A stretch of DNA of 39,091 bases from an uncultured Acetatifactor sp. (GTDB lineage Bacteria; Bacillota; Clostridia; Lachnospirales; Lachnospiraceae): assembly GCA_910589035.1 (NCBI GenBank), contig CAJUSI010000092.1, positions 1 through 39,091 of the forward strand, given 5' to 3'. Below are positions 17,259 to 25,195 of the stretch, piece by piece. The first letter of the stretch is position 1; every line of letters begins with the position of its first letter. A program made the translations under genes and the position numbers. The notes under the pieces are model-generated. The model was not told the origin of the DNA. It did no database searches and saw only the letters and a list, made by a program, of their open reading frames with translations.

Positions 17259-17374
17259 GGAATTCTGTGATAGAATAGGGATTACGGGCAGGAATTTTGT
17301 GATAATTTCAGGAAAAAATGATGAAAAACTGTGGAAATCGAGGTTGAGAAGGCGGGAATTCTGTGATAAAATAG
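17259..17374 (+). repeat. 32-bp-phased direct repeats before the ATPase gene
   Basis: A 20-base element GGAATTCTGTGATAGAATAG starts at 17259 and recurs as GGAATTTTGTGATAATTTCA at 17291 and GGAATTCTGTGATAAAATAG at 17355. A degenerate copy with CTGTGG in register starts at 17323. All four are exactly 32 bases apart, about three helical turns. The sequences between the elements are not similar. The last copy contains the -10 of the ATPase promoter. Confidence 0.65.
17344..17372 (+). promoter_or_regulatory. Promoter of the DUF4143 ATPase gene
   Basis: TTGAGA (17344-17349), 17 bases, then TAAAAT (17367-17372) with an extended TGA. The -10 lies within the last 32-bp-phased element. Confidence 0.65.
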
Positions 17375-17419
17375 TTAGGACGGCAGACAGAAGAATTGCG
17401 CAGACAGGGGGGAAGGAAG

Positions 17420-18757
17420 ATGGAGCTGTTAAAGAGGAAAATAGACAGGGATTTGACAAGGTGGAAACAAAATCCGGACAGGCTTCCTTTGATCATCAAG
17501 GGCGCAAGGCAGGTGGGGAAGACGGAATCCATTCGGAAGTTTGCGAAGGAGAATTACACACATATAGTGGAAATCAATTTTGTGCTGCAGAAGCAGTTTC
17601 AGAGTATCTTTGAGAACGGGTTTGAAGTGGATACCATTCTGAAAAATATCTCCCTGATCAATCCTGATTTTGTGTTCGAACCCCACCGGACCCTGCTTTT
17701 TTTCGATGAATTGCAGGCCTGTATCAACTGCGCCACCAGCCTGAAGGCCTTTAAGCAGGATGGGCGTTACGATGTTATATGTTCCGGCTCCCTCATGGGG
17801 ATTAACTATAAAGAGATCGAGTCCAACAGCGTGGGATACAAGGAGGATTACGAAATGTATTCCATGGACTTTGAGGAGTTTTTGTGGGCAAAGGGATATA
17901 AGGAGTCCTGGCTGGAAGAACTTTATGAGCATATGCTGAAGCTGGAACCCTTTTCCAGGCTGGAACTGGACACCATGTTTGAGAATTTCAGGGAATACAT
18001 GGTTTTAGGCGGTATGCCCGCGATTGTCAATTTGTTTGTGAAGAATAAAAATTACAGCGGGACGCTTAAGCTCCAGAGACAGATCCTGCTGGATTACGAG
18101 GAGGATATTACGAAATATGCAGGAGGCCTGGACCAGGGACGCATCCTGAACGTATACCGCAAGATCCCTGTATTTCTTGGAAAGGAAAATAAAAAGTTCC
18201 GGATCTCAAAGGTGGAGCACGGAGCAAGAAGCCGGGAGTATGTGGGAACCGTGGACTGGCTGGAGAACGCAGGGATTATCAATATCTGCTATTGTATGGC
18301 GCAGCCGGATCTGCCGCTGAAAGGAAATTATAATCCGGACTATTTTAAGCTGTATTTTCGGGATACAGGCTTGTTGATCGGCTCTCTGGACGAGGAGGTG
18401 CAGGAGGATCTTCGGTTTAACAAGAATTTTAATACCTACAAGGGCGCAATCTATGAAAACGTAATTGGGGATATGCTGGTGAAGCAGGGATATAAGCTCT
18501 ATTTCTACAGAAATGAAAAGGGAACCTTGGAGATGGATTTCTTTGTCCGGGATGCGGATACGCTGGTTCCAGTGGAGGTAAAGGCAAATGATGGGGCCAC
18601 AGTTTCCTTAAGCAATCTTATAGAGAATGAGGAGTATGGGGATATCCGTTACGGAATCAAGTTCGGAATGAAAAATATTGGATTTAACGGGCGGTTTTAC
18701 ACATTTCCATATTTTCTGGCTTTATTTTTGAAGCGCTTTCTGCGGGAGAGGGTATGA
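17420..18757 (+). CDS. AAA_14/DUF4143 ATP-binding protein
   Basis: A 445-residue protein of the widespread AAA_14-DUF4143 family. The N-terminal ATPase has the Walker A motif KGARQVGKT (27-35) and Walker B LLFFDELQ followed by the VICSGSLMG sensor region. The C-terminal DUF4143 domain ends with an LEMDFFVRD...PVEVKAN pattern that resembles a PD-(D/E)xK nuclease core. The family's function is not established; members are scattered, often transferred, and have been proposed to act in defence or regulation. ATG 17420 follows GGGGGGAAGGAAG; upstream in-frame TTG codons are less likely. The gene has its own promoter and interrupts a LytTR regulator-kinase pair, suggesting insertion. Confidence 0.88.
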   Translation: MELLKRKIDRDLTRWKQNPDRLPLIIKGARQVGKTESIRKFAKENYTHIVEINFVLQKQFQSIFENGFEVDTILKNISLINPDFVFEPHRTLLFFDELQACINCATSLKAFKQDGRYDVICSGSLMGINYKEIESNSVGYKEDYEMYSMDFEEFLWAKGYKESWLEELYEHMLKLEPFSRLELDTMFENFREYMVLGGMPAIVNLFVKNKNYSGTLKLQRQILLDYEEDITKYAGGLDQGRILNVYRKIPVFLGKENKKFRISKVEHGARSREYVGTVDWLENAGIINICYCMAQPDLPLKGNYNPDYFKLYFRDTGLLIGSLDEEVQEDLRFNKNFNTYKGAIYENVIGDMLVKQGYKLYFYRNEKGTLEMDFFVRDADTLVPVEVKANDGATVSLSNLIENEEYGDIRYGIKFGMKNIGFNGRFYTFPYFLALFLKRFLRERV

Positions 18758-18791
18758 GAGGGAGGAAACTCCGCATAAAAAGGGAGAAAAG

Positions 18792-20045
18792 ATGCAGATA
18801 CTCAGCATGAGCCTGACAGGGTTTTTGGTTATGTATACGGTATGCCGACAGAAACAATACGGCGCGGCAAGAGCCTGTGTGACGGGCACAGGCTTTTTTT
18901 CCGTAGCCTTTTATCTGGACAGCATCTTCTGGCTGATTATGGAAAATGCGGCCGGCCTGACCGGAGGCTCCTTTGCGGGGGCGGCATCTTTTGCGGGGGA
19001 CGCCTTTCTCCCCAAATGGGCGGCGCAGTGCATGGGAATTTTACTGGCGAAAAGCATCCTGTGCATGCTCCTTGTGGCGGCCAGGGCAGCAGACAGCGGT
19101 TCGGGCAGGGCAGGATGGGAAGAGACTGAAAGGAACTGGCAGTATCTGGACGGTCTGACGATGGGGATTGCTCTGTTTTCGGTGCTATTGGGGCATGCCT
19201 GCCTGAAATCCGGCGGGGAGGATGACTTTCCGACGGCGCTGCGCCTGCTTTTTCTGCTGGCACTGCTGCTGGCGTACTATATTTCCCTTTATCTATATCA
19301 GAGGAAACAGCATGCTCAGAGACTGCGGGAGGAGGCAAGGTCGCAGGAACGTGAGGAGAGGCGGTACTTGAAAAGCGTGGAGGAGCAGTACCAGCGCACC
19401 AGGGAGCTATGGCATGATCTGAAGAATCATATCAGCCTTCTGAATCTGTTCCTGCAGGAAGAGGATTACGATAAGATGGCAGATTATCTACGGATATTCG
19501 GCGATGATGTGGACAGCTTAACCCTGCCTGTGAAAAGCGGCAATCCGGTGGCGGATGCGCTGCTGGCGGATAAGGCGGCCCGGGCGAAAAAGGATAATGT
19601 CCACATGGAGCTCTCTCTCTGCGACCTGACAGGGCTGCCCCTGAAGCCGGACGAAATCTGCAGCCTGCTGGGCAATCTGCTGGACAATGCGCTGGAGGCC
19701 AACAGAGAGGTAGCGGAGGGAAGATTCCTTTCGGTGGAGTGCAGGAAAGCCGCAGATTTCTATTATATAAAGATTCAGAACCCGGCTGCGGGTCCGTTGC
19801 AGAGTGGTCCGAAGCCAGGGCAGAGGACGGCGGCATCCGGAATACCGCAGGGCGTCCCGGGAGCAGGGCAGGGAAAGAAGCCCGATTTACTGCAAAGCCG
19901 TAAAAAGGACAGACGAAACCAGGTGGGGCATGGACTGGGTATGCGCAGTATGGAGCGCATTGTCCATGCTAACGGCGGGGAACTGGCCGTGGATTGTATG
20001 GGAAACAGATTTACGGTCGTGGTGCGGCTGCCTGTCTGCCGATAA
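18792..20045 (+). CDS. GHKL sensor histidine kinase (AgrC type)
   Basis: A 417-residue kinase. Residues 1-170 hold about four or five hydrophobic segments, shorter than in classical AgrC proteins. The dimerisation helix carries His208 in LWHDLKNH, the AgrC/CitA-like motif. The ATPase domain has Asn295 and Asn299 in LGNLLDNALEA and the G box HGLGMRS (380-386). Between these, residues 331-378 form an odd Gly/Pro/Gln/Lys-rich insertion (NPAAGPLQSGPKPGQ onward), longer than the usual ATP lid. GGGAG at 18781-18785 sets the start. It is the natural partner of the LytTR regulator at 16524 despite the ATPase gene between them. The signal may be a peptide, but none is encoded nearby. Confidence 0.85.
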   Translation: MQILSMSLTGFLVMYTVCRQKQYGAARACVTGTGFFSVAFYLDSIFWLIMENAAGLTGGSFAGAASFAGDAFLPKWAAQCMGILLAKSILCMLLVAARAADSGSGRAGWEETERNWQYLDGLTMGIALFSVLLGHACLKSGGEDDFPTALRLLFLLALLLAYYISLYLYQRKQHAQRLREEARSQEREERRYLKSVEEQYQRTRELWHDLKNHISLLNLFLQEEDYDKMADYLRIFGDDVDSLTLPVKSGNPVADALLADKAARAKKDNVHMELSLCDLTGLPLKPDEICSLLGNLLDNALEANREVAEGRFLSVECRKAADFYYIKIQNPAAGPLQSGPKPGQRTAASGIPQGVPGAGQGKKPDLLQSRKKDRRNQVGHGLGMRSMERIVHANGGELAVDCMGNRFTVVVRLPVCR

Positions 20046-20064
20046 AATATCGCTGTGTTCTTAC

Positions 20065-20673
20065 CGGCGGCTCCCCTTTGTAGTAGAAGACCAGGTCCAT
20101 GCGCTCACGGTTTCGGGTTTCCGGCTCTATGCTGTAGTTTCCGATTCCATTTATAATGGGCTTTAAAAACAGCATAAAATATCGTCTGCCGGTATCTTCC
20201 AGAAATGCTTCATTCCGGTCGCCATATAGGGAATCAAAGGCTTCCACAAACTTATCCAATATTCTGCGGACATTCAGATGTCCTCCCACGAGAAACTGGT
20301 TTCGCTCCTGCACGCCCGCGTCATACATTCTGCTTGCTGAGAACTCCTTCGAGAGATAATAATTGTAGAGCACAGCCTCAAAAATCCGGCTTTTGTCCAG
20401 GCACTGCTGGGAGTCGGGAATTCGCCGCTTCCCGGGATACGTTCATCCATGAATTTACAGAGCCTGGATACCAGACAGGGATATCCGGAAGTATAATCGT
20501 AGAGAAGTCCGGATAATAAGGCAATATCCATGCCGGTGTGGCAGTCGGATTCATATTCCGTAAGCATACCCTCCGTCCACCATTGTCTTAATTTCTTCCA
20601 ACCTTGGCTCCAGGTGGATCATATAATGCCTTTCCGGCTTACAAGCTCCGTTTACATTAAAAACTTTTGCCAT
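20065..20673 (-). pseudogene. AAA-ATPase_like/PDDEXK_9 gene remnant with two deletions
   Basis: Three in-order fragments of one family can be read on the minus strand. The start (ATG at 20673) gives MAKVFNVNGACKPERHYM and continues to EEIKTMVD. A second piece in another frame begins WTEGMLTEYESDCHTGMD and runs through LLYDYTSGYPCLVSRLC to SSAWTKA. A third piece, again shifted, begins IFEAVLYNYYLSKEF and runs through YDAGVQERNQF, EAFLEDTGRRYFMLFLKP and NYSIEPETRNRERMDL. Intact relatives, from memory, have roughly 270 residues between the first two parts, about 60 more between the next two, and a nuclease-like EMKIW segment after the end. The copy is therefore deleted internally near 20577 and 20390 and truncated at its C-terminus, next to the kinase stop codon. 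Confidence 0.7.
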
Positions 20674-21018
20674 ACTGCAGATAGTTTCCTTTCCAAAGCC
20701 TGTAAGACAGCTTTTTCTTTGACATTATTATACACAGCAAAAGTTTAAAATATAATACCTGCATGGGCAGGGATTGAAAAGAACAGGCAGGAATTTGGGC
20801 CGGCAAAAGTCAAAAATGACAAAAATCCTGTTAAATTTTACATATCTCACATTTGACAGGATTCTTTTGCTATAATGGATCTATGGATTACACCATAGCT
20901 GATAAATACAGGGATTACATGCCGGTCTGCGCATTGCGGAAACTGCAGGCCAAGGTGGAGCTACGGCATTCTATAGAGAATTTAAGTTGATTTTTTGTCA
21001 AAAGAGGAGTGAAATGCC
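20674..21018. other. Intergenic region before the ABC exporter
   Basis: The stretch is A/T-rich near 20740-20880 and holds an extended -10 promoter (20868-20876). A 35-codon ATG frame at 20883-20990 begins MDYTIADKYRDYM but would be leaderless. A small hairpin, CTATGG/CCATAG, lies at 20881-20898. I see no supported gene. Confidence 0.4.
20868..20876 (+). promoter_or_regulatory. Extended -10 promoter of the ABC exporter
   Basis: TGCTATAAT at 20868-20876 is an exact extended -10. A perfect TTGACA lies only 12 bases upstream (20853-20858), too close for a normal -35 and so possibly coincidental. The leader to ATG 21019 is about 135 bases. Confidence 0.5.
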
Positions 21019-22845
21019 ATGAAGATATTAAAAAACTGCTGCTTCAGCATAAAAACGGTTTTCCGTTATGTTCCGTTCCATACATTGGCAGCCATGCTCT
21101 GCCTGTTCGTGCCCGCTACCTTCGCCGGACTTCAGGTGCTGTTCCTGCAGCGGATAGTGGACAGCGCCCTTGCGTATGTGCGGGAAGCAGATTCCGGCGC
21201 GGGGGCGGGGGCAATGGAAACCATGATCCTGTGGGGCGTCTGTCTGGTGGTGATTTTGACGCTGGAAAACTCCGTGCAGAGAATCGGCATGTATCAGATG
21301 GAACTGGCAAATATGAAGCTGATGGAGCGCATGGCGCTGGACATCGCCGCGCGCCTGACGTCCCTGGAATACGCTTCTTTTGAGCAGAAGCAGACCCAGG
21401 AGCTGTTTCAGAAGATGTCCGGGAGCCCGGAGAGCGGGATTTACAACTGCTGCCTGAGCACCATGTTTGTCATACAGAGGACCATCCGCCTTGTCTTTTC
21501 CATGTCCGTGATCTTTACCATTTCCCCCTGGATGGGGCTGGGGATCATTCTCATCGGGATTCCCATGCTGGTACTGGGATATTACTCCGCCGCCCACAGC
21601 ATAACCGTGACGGAGGAAGGGGCTGACGCCAGGCGGAGAATGGCTGATATAAAGAGCCTGGTCACAAATAAGCACGCCGTGTTTGAGATGAAACTGTTTG
21701 ACGCGGCACAGCTGTTTACGGAAAAGTGGAACCGTTACAGTACGGAGTATGCGGACATTGCCATGAAGGAGAACCGGGAAGTGATGAAGCTGGATATCTG
21801 CAGCAGGTTTCTGAATGTAATCTATCTGGTCTTCCTTGTATTTCTGTCGGCGGCCGGGCTGCTGGGAGGCGGCCTGACCCTGGGGCAGTTTACCGCCGTG
21901 CTGGGCGGCGTCGCGGGAATCGGGAAAAACTTAAACGACGGGAGCCGTCATGTGATATGGCTGTCCATAAATGCCATGGAGATCAATTATTATATGGACT
22001 TCCTGAAACTGGAGACCAGAGGGGACCTGGGGGATGTGGAAGAGCTTTCCTACTGGGACATCGCCTTTGAAAACGTGAGCTTCCGGTATCCCGGGACGGA
22101 GCGGGATATCCTGAAAAACGTGACGTTTTATATCAGGGAAGGAGAGAAAACTGCCTTTGTGGGGGAGAACGGGGCCGGGAAGTCCACGATTATCAAGCTG
22201 CTCTGCGGGCTGTATGAACCCACCACGGGGAATGTGACGATTGGCGGCGTGCCGGTAAGAGAAATCGCTCCCAGGCTCCGCACCCGTCTGCTTTCCGTGG
22301 TATTTCAGAATTTCCAGTCCTATCAGCTGACATTAAGGGAGAATGTGGCCTTCGGGAACCTGAGCGCGCTGGGGGATGAGGGGAAGCTGCGGCATGCCTT
22401 AGAGCTGGCGGACGCCCTGGAGCTGGCAGACACCCGGGAAAAGGGGCTGGACAGGAATCTGGGCAGGCTTGAGAGCGACGGACAGGATCTCTCAAAAGGA
22501 CAGTGGCAGAGGGTGGCGATGGCAAGGGCCTTTGTCTCCGACGCGAAGTATATGATACTGGATGAGCCAACGGCTTCCCTGGATCCTCTGGCAGAGAGCC
22601 GGATGTATGAGAACTTTGCCCGGATCTTCCGGGAGCGGGGAACGGTGCTGATTTCCCACAGGCTGGCCAGCGCCAGGATGGCGGACAGGATCCTGGTGCT
22701 GGACGGGGGCAGGATCGTGCAGACGGGAAGCCATGAGGAGCTGATGGCAAAGGAGGGGCTGTACCGGACAATGTTTCTGGCGCAGAGTTCTTTCTATAAA
22801 AATGAAGGGCCCGGGACGGAACCGGAAGAGGGGGCGCTGGCATGA
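21019..22845 (+). CDS. ABC exporter half-transporter, permease-ATPase
   Basis: A 608-residue half-transporter. A six-helix membrane domain (about 20-320) is fused to an ATPase. Walker A is GENGAGKST (382-390), the Q-loop Gln430, Walker B YMILDE with catalytic Glu516, and the H-loop His547. The signature reads LSKGQ (491-495) instead of LSGGQ, a variation typical of the degenerate partner in heterodimeric exporters. There is no N-terminal C39 peptidase. GAGGAG at 21004-21009 selects ATG 21019; a nearer ATG at 21014 hits a stop at once. The stop overlaps the start of the second half-transporter, so both should assemble together. The cargo (lipid, peptide or drug) cannot be told from sequence. 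Confidence 0.9.
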   Translation: MKILKNCCFSIKTVFRYVPFHTLAAMLCLFVPATFAGLQVLFLQRIVDSALAYVREADSGAGAGAMETMILWGVCLVVILTLENSVQRIGMYQMELANMKLMERMALDIAARLTSLEYASFEQKQTQELFQKMSGSPESGIYNCCLSTMFVIQRTIRLVFSMSVIFTISPWMGLGIILIGIPMLVLGYYSAAHSITVTEEGADARRRMADIKSLVTNKHAVFEMKLFDAAQLFTEKWNRYSTEYADIAMKENREVMKLDICSRFLNVIYLVFLVFLSAAGLLGGGLTLGQFTAVLGGVAGIGKNLNDGSRHVIWLSINAMEINYYMDFLKLETRGDLGDVEELSYWDIAFENVSFRYPGTERDILKNVTFYIREGEKTAFVGENGAGKSTIIKLLCGLYEPTTGNVTIGGVPVREIAPRLRTRLLSVVFQNFQSYQLTLRENVAFGNLSALGDEGKLRHALELADALELADTREKGLDRNLGRLESDGQDLSKGQWQRVAMARAFVSDAKYMILDEPTASLDPLAESRMYENFARIFRERGTVLISHRLASARMADRILVLDGGRIVQTGSHEELMAKEGLYRTMFLAQSSFYKNEGPGTEPEEGALA

Positions 22846-24596
22846 GAAAGACATTACGCTGTATCAAATATATATTTACGGATTGCTATCAGGCTTTTCC
22901 GGCATTTTTCATAATCAATTATATCGTGGACCTGGCGGGCATTCTGGCCGCGGTGGCAGCACCGGTGCTTCTGGCGCATATTCTGGAGCTGGCAGGGGCG
23001 GAGAGGGGCGAAAGCGGAACGGCGCTGGCAGGAGCCATATGTCTGTACGGGGTCTGCCTTGTCTGTACGCCTGTGACGGAGGTGCTCTTCCGCACCTTCT
23101 CCAAAGGCGCCGATGTGCTGGGAAAGCGGTATTTCGGCACGAAGCTGGTGGCCTTTTCGGAGAGAATCCGTCTGGAGGCGTTGGAGAACCCGGAGACTCT
23201 GGATAAATTCCACAGGGCAAACGCAGGGGAGAACCGGCAGCTGGCCTTTTTTGAACAGGTCAACCTCACCCTGAAAAGCGCCGTCACCAGTATCGCCATG
23301 GTGGCTGTGGTGGGAAGGTATTCCCCGGTGCTGGTCCTCACCGGGCTGATTCCCCTGTTTCCGGAGGTGCTGACCAAGATCTATTTTGAGAAAAAGCTGA
23401 CCTCTCTGCGGCGGGAGCAGAGCAATGTGCTGCGTCGGTGCGACTATCTGAGAGGATTGTTTTCCGACAGGGAAGCCGTGAAGGAAATGCGGGTTATGGG
23501 ATTTGAGGGGCATGTGACGGACCGGTGGAAGAGGGCGAATGCGGAAAAGGTGGACAGGTTCCGCAGGACAAATCTGGATATCCAGAAAAAGCAGGTGTGG
23601 GGAATCATTGTGATCAACTGCTGCTTTGTCTTTAACATCGGGATGGCTTTTTATCTGATGGTGCAGGGGAACATTTCCCCCGGTGCCTTTGCCGCCTGCC
23701 TGTCTGCCTTCACGGCGTATGACAGTAATATGCAGACTTTTATCGCCATGTTTTTCAATGCCGTGGCAACCTATCATATAGTGGAGGATTATTATGACTA
23801 TTTCACCATTCCCACACAGGAGGACGGCAGCAGGGAGTATCAGCCCTTTCAGGAAGCTATTTGTGCACAGAATCTCTTCTTCCGCTACAGCGGGAGCAGG
23901 GAGGATGCGCTGAGAGGATTCTCCTGCCGGATTGAGAAGGGGGAGCATGTGGTGATTGTGGGGGAGAACGGTTCCGGGAAGACTACCTTCTCCAAGCTCC
24001 TCACGGGAGCCTATCTGCCTTCCGCCGGGCATGTGGCCTATGACGGGCAGAGAACGGAGGATTTAAGGCGAAAGAGCCTGTATACCCATATTTCCGTGGT
24101 GCTGCAGGATTTCGTGCATTATCAGTTTTCCCTTCGGGAGAATGTGGGCATCAGCGACCTGGGGCGCATGGGGGATACGGAGAGCATGGAGGAGCTGGTG
24201 CGCCGTGTGGCGGGAGAGGAGTTCCTGGAAAAGACGGGCGGACTGGATATCCAGCTGGGCAGGGAGTTCGGGGGAGAGGAGCTCTCCGGAGGGGAATGGC
24301 AGAAGATCGCCATTGCCAGAGGCCTGTGGAAGGACAGCGATATCATCATTCTGGACGAACCCACCAGCGCTCTGGACCCTCTGGTGGAGTATGATATTCT
24401 GTCCAAATTCGTGGATATGATTCAGAACCGGACTTCGGTTATCATATCCCACCGCGTGGGAATCTGCCGCACCGCGGATAAGATTATCGTCATGAAGGAG
24501 GGACGGATGGCGGAGTGCGGGCGGCATGAGGAGCTGCTGCAAAAGGGGGGAGAGTATGCGAAAATCTGGCGGGAGCAGGCCAGGTGGTATGTGTGA
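22842..24596 (+). CDS. ABC exporter half-transporter, second subunit
   Basis: A 584-residue permease-ATPase fusion starting in an ATGA overlap with the preceding gene. The first 320 residues contain the membrane helices. The ATPase has Walker A GENGSGKTT, Q-loop VVLQDF, the signature LSGGE, Walker B IIILDEPTSALDP and H-loop IISHRVG. The signature is close to canonical, so this subunit may complete the more active composite ATP site. Translational coupling and matched length indicate a heterodimer with the 21019 product. No obvious strong terminator follows the stop. Confidence 0.9.
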   Translation: MRKTLRCIKYIFTDCYQAFPAFFIINYIVDLAGILAAVAAPVLLAHILELAGAERGESGTALAGAICLYGVCLVCTPVTEVLFRTFSKGADVLGKRYFGTKLVAFSERIRLEALENPETLDKFHRANAGENRQLAFFEQVNLTLKSAVTSIAMVAVVGRYSPVLVLTGLIPLFPEVLTKIYFEKKLTSLRREQSNVLRRCDYLRGLFSDREAVKEMRVMGFEGHVTDRWKRANAEKVDRFRRTNLDIQKKQVWGIIVINCCFVFNIGMAFYLMVQGNISPGAFAACLSAFTAYDSNMQTFIAMFFNAVATYHIVEDYYDYFTIPTQEDGSREYQPFQEAICAQNLFFRYSGSREDALRGFSCRIEKGEHVVIVGENGSGKTTFSKLLTGAYLPSAGHVAYDGQRTEDLRRKSLYTHISVVLQDFVHYQFSLRENVGISDLGRMGDTESMEELVRRVAGEEFLEKTGGLDIQLGREFGGEELSGGEWQKIAIARGLWKDSDIIILDEPTSALDPLVEYDILSKFVDMIQNRTSVIISHRVGICRTADKIIVMKEGRMAECGRHEELLQKGGEYAKIWREQARWYV

Positions 24597-24791
24597 AATT
24601 TCAGTATTCCGGTTTTTTGGAGGAACATAGTGGGCTGTGTAACCTGAATTTGAGCCAAAGATACCGCAAAGATGGGGACGCGGTTACCGCGGCAGATGGC
24701 GGGAATGAATTTTCAAACACGCTCTAAGACAACAATAGAGAAGCTGCGGCTACTGTTACAGAAAAAAACGGGAAAAAACTGTAAAAAACAG
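24597..24791. other. Intergenic region before rpsU
   Basis: No gene seen. A perfect short palindrome CGCGGTTACCGCG lies at 24679-24691. AACTGT and ACAGTT (24777-24793) form a small hairpin that overlaps the rpsU -35 box. The A-rich tract at 24760-24790 may act as an UP element. Confidence 0.4.
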
Positions 24792-24819
24792 TTGACGTAC
24801 GGGACTTTTGTGGTATAAT
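24792..24819 (+). promoter_or_regulatory. Strong rpsU promoter
   Basis: TTGACG (24792-24797), 16 bases, then TATAAT (24814-24819) with an extended TGG. It is among the best promoters in the window, as expected for a ribosomal protein gene. Confidence 0.8.
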
Positions 24820-24904
24820 TAAAAGCGTGTATATGCCAGATGCAATACATAAATAACCCACTCAGTCAAGATTGCTTGAGGGACTGAAGGGAGGTCGGGT
24901 GGAC

Positions 24905-25081
24905 ATGTCAAACGTAATCGTAAAAGAAAACGAAACATTAGACAGCGCTGTACGTCGTTTTAAAAGAAGCTGTGCTAAGGCTGGTATCCAGCAGGAGATT
25001 CGCAAGCGCGAGCATTACGAGAAGCCGAGCGTAAGACGGAAGAAGAAGTCTGAAGCTGCAAGGAAACGTAAATATAACTAA
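24905..25081 (+). CDS. rpsU: 30S ribosomal protein S21
   Basis: A 58-residue basic protein, the normal size of bacterial S21. The start MSNVIVKENETLDSAVRRFK and the Lys/Arg-rich tail (SVRRKKKSEAARKRKYN) are diagnostic. S21 binds the small subunit near the anti-Shine-Dalgarno region and helps initiation. AAGGGAGG at 24887-24894 precedes ATG 24905; the frame is open upstream to 24872 but those codons lack support. It is monocistronic, bounded by a strong promoter and an intrinsic terminator. Confidence 0.97.
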   Translation: MSNVIVKENETLDSAVRRFKRSCAKAGIQQEIRKREHYEKPSVRRKKKSEAARKRKYN

Positions 25082-25088
25082 GCGACTG

Positions 25089-25116
25089 ATCCCCAGCTTT
25101 CAAGGCTGGGGATTTT
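25089..25116 (+). terminator. rpsU terminator
   Basis: ATCCCCAGC (25089-25097) pairs with GCTGGGGAT (25105-25113) around a seven-base loop, followed by TTT. It begins eight bases after the rpsU stop codon. Confidence 0.8.
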
Positions 25117-25195
25117 GTATGCGGAAATGTCATATATCCGGCCGCATTCTCATATTCTTATGACAAAGGTAAGGAATATGGAGTGTGGTATTTTT

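Noticed and set aside
17259..17374. CRISPR array
   Set aside because: Only three clear copies of a short motif, no equal-length unique spacers bounded by full repeats, and no cas genes.
15930..17459. Minus-strand open frame of about 500 codons
   Set aside because: It reads through the 17-bp tandem array and antisense to two well-supported genes, giving repetitive Phe/Ser/Pro text with no recognisable domain.
10837..20980. Shared 15-mer GCATTCTATAGAGAA at 10837 and 20966
   Set aside because: About one such match is expected by chance in a window of this size, and flanking bases are unrelated.
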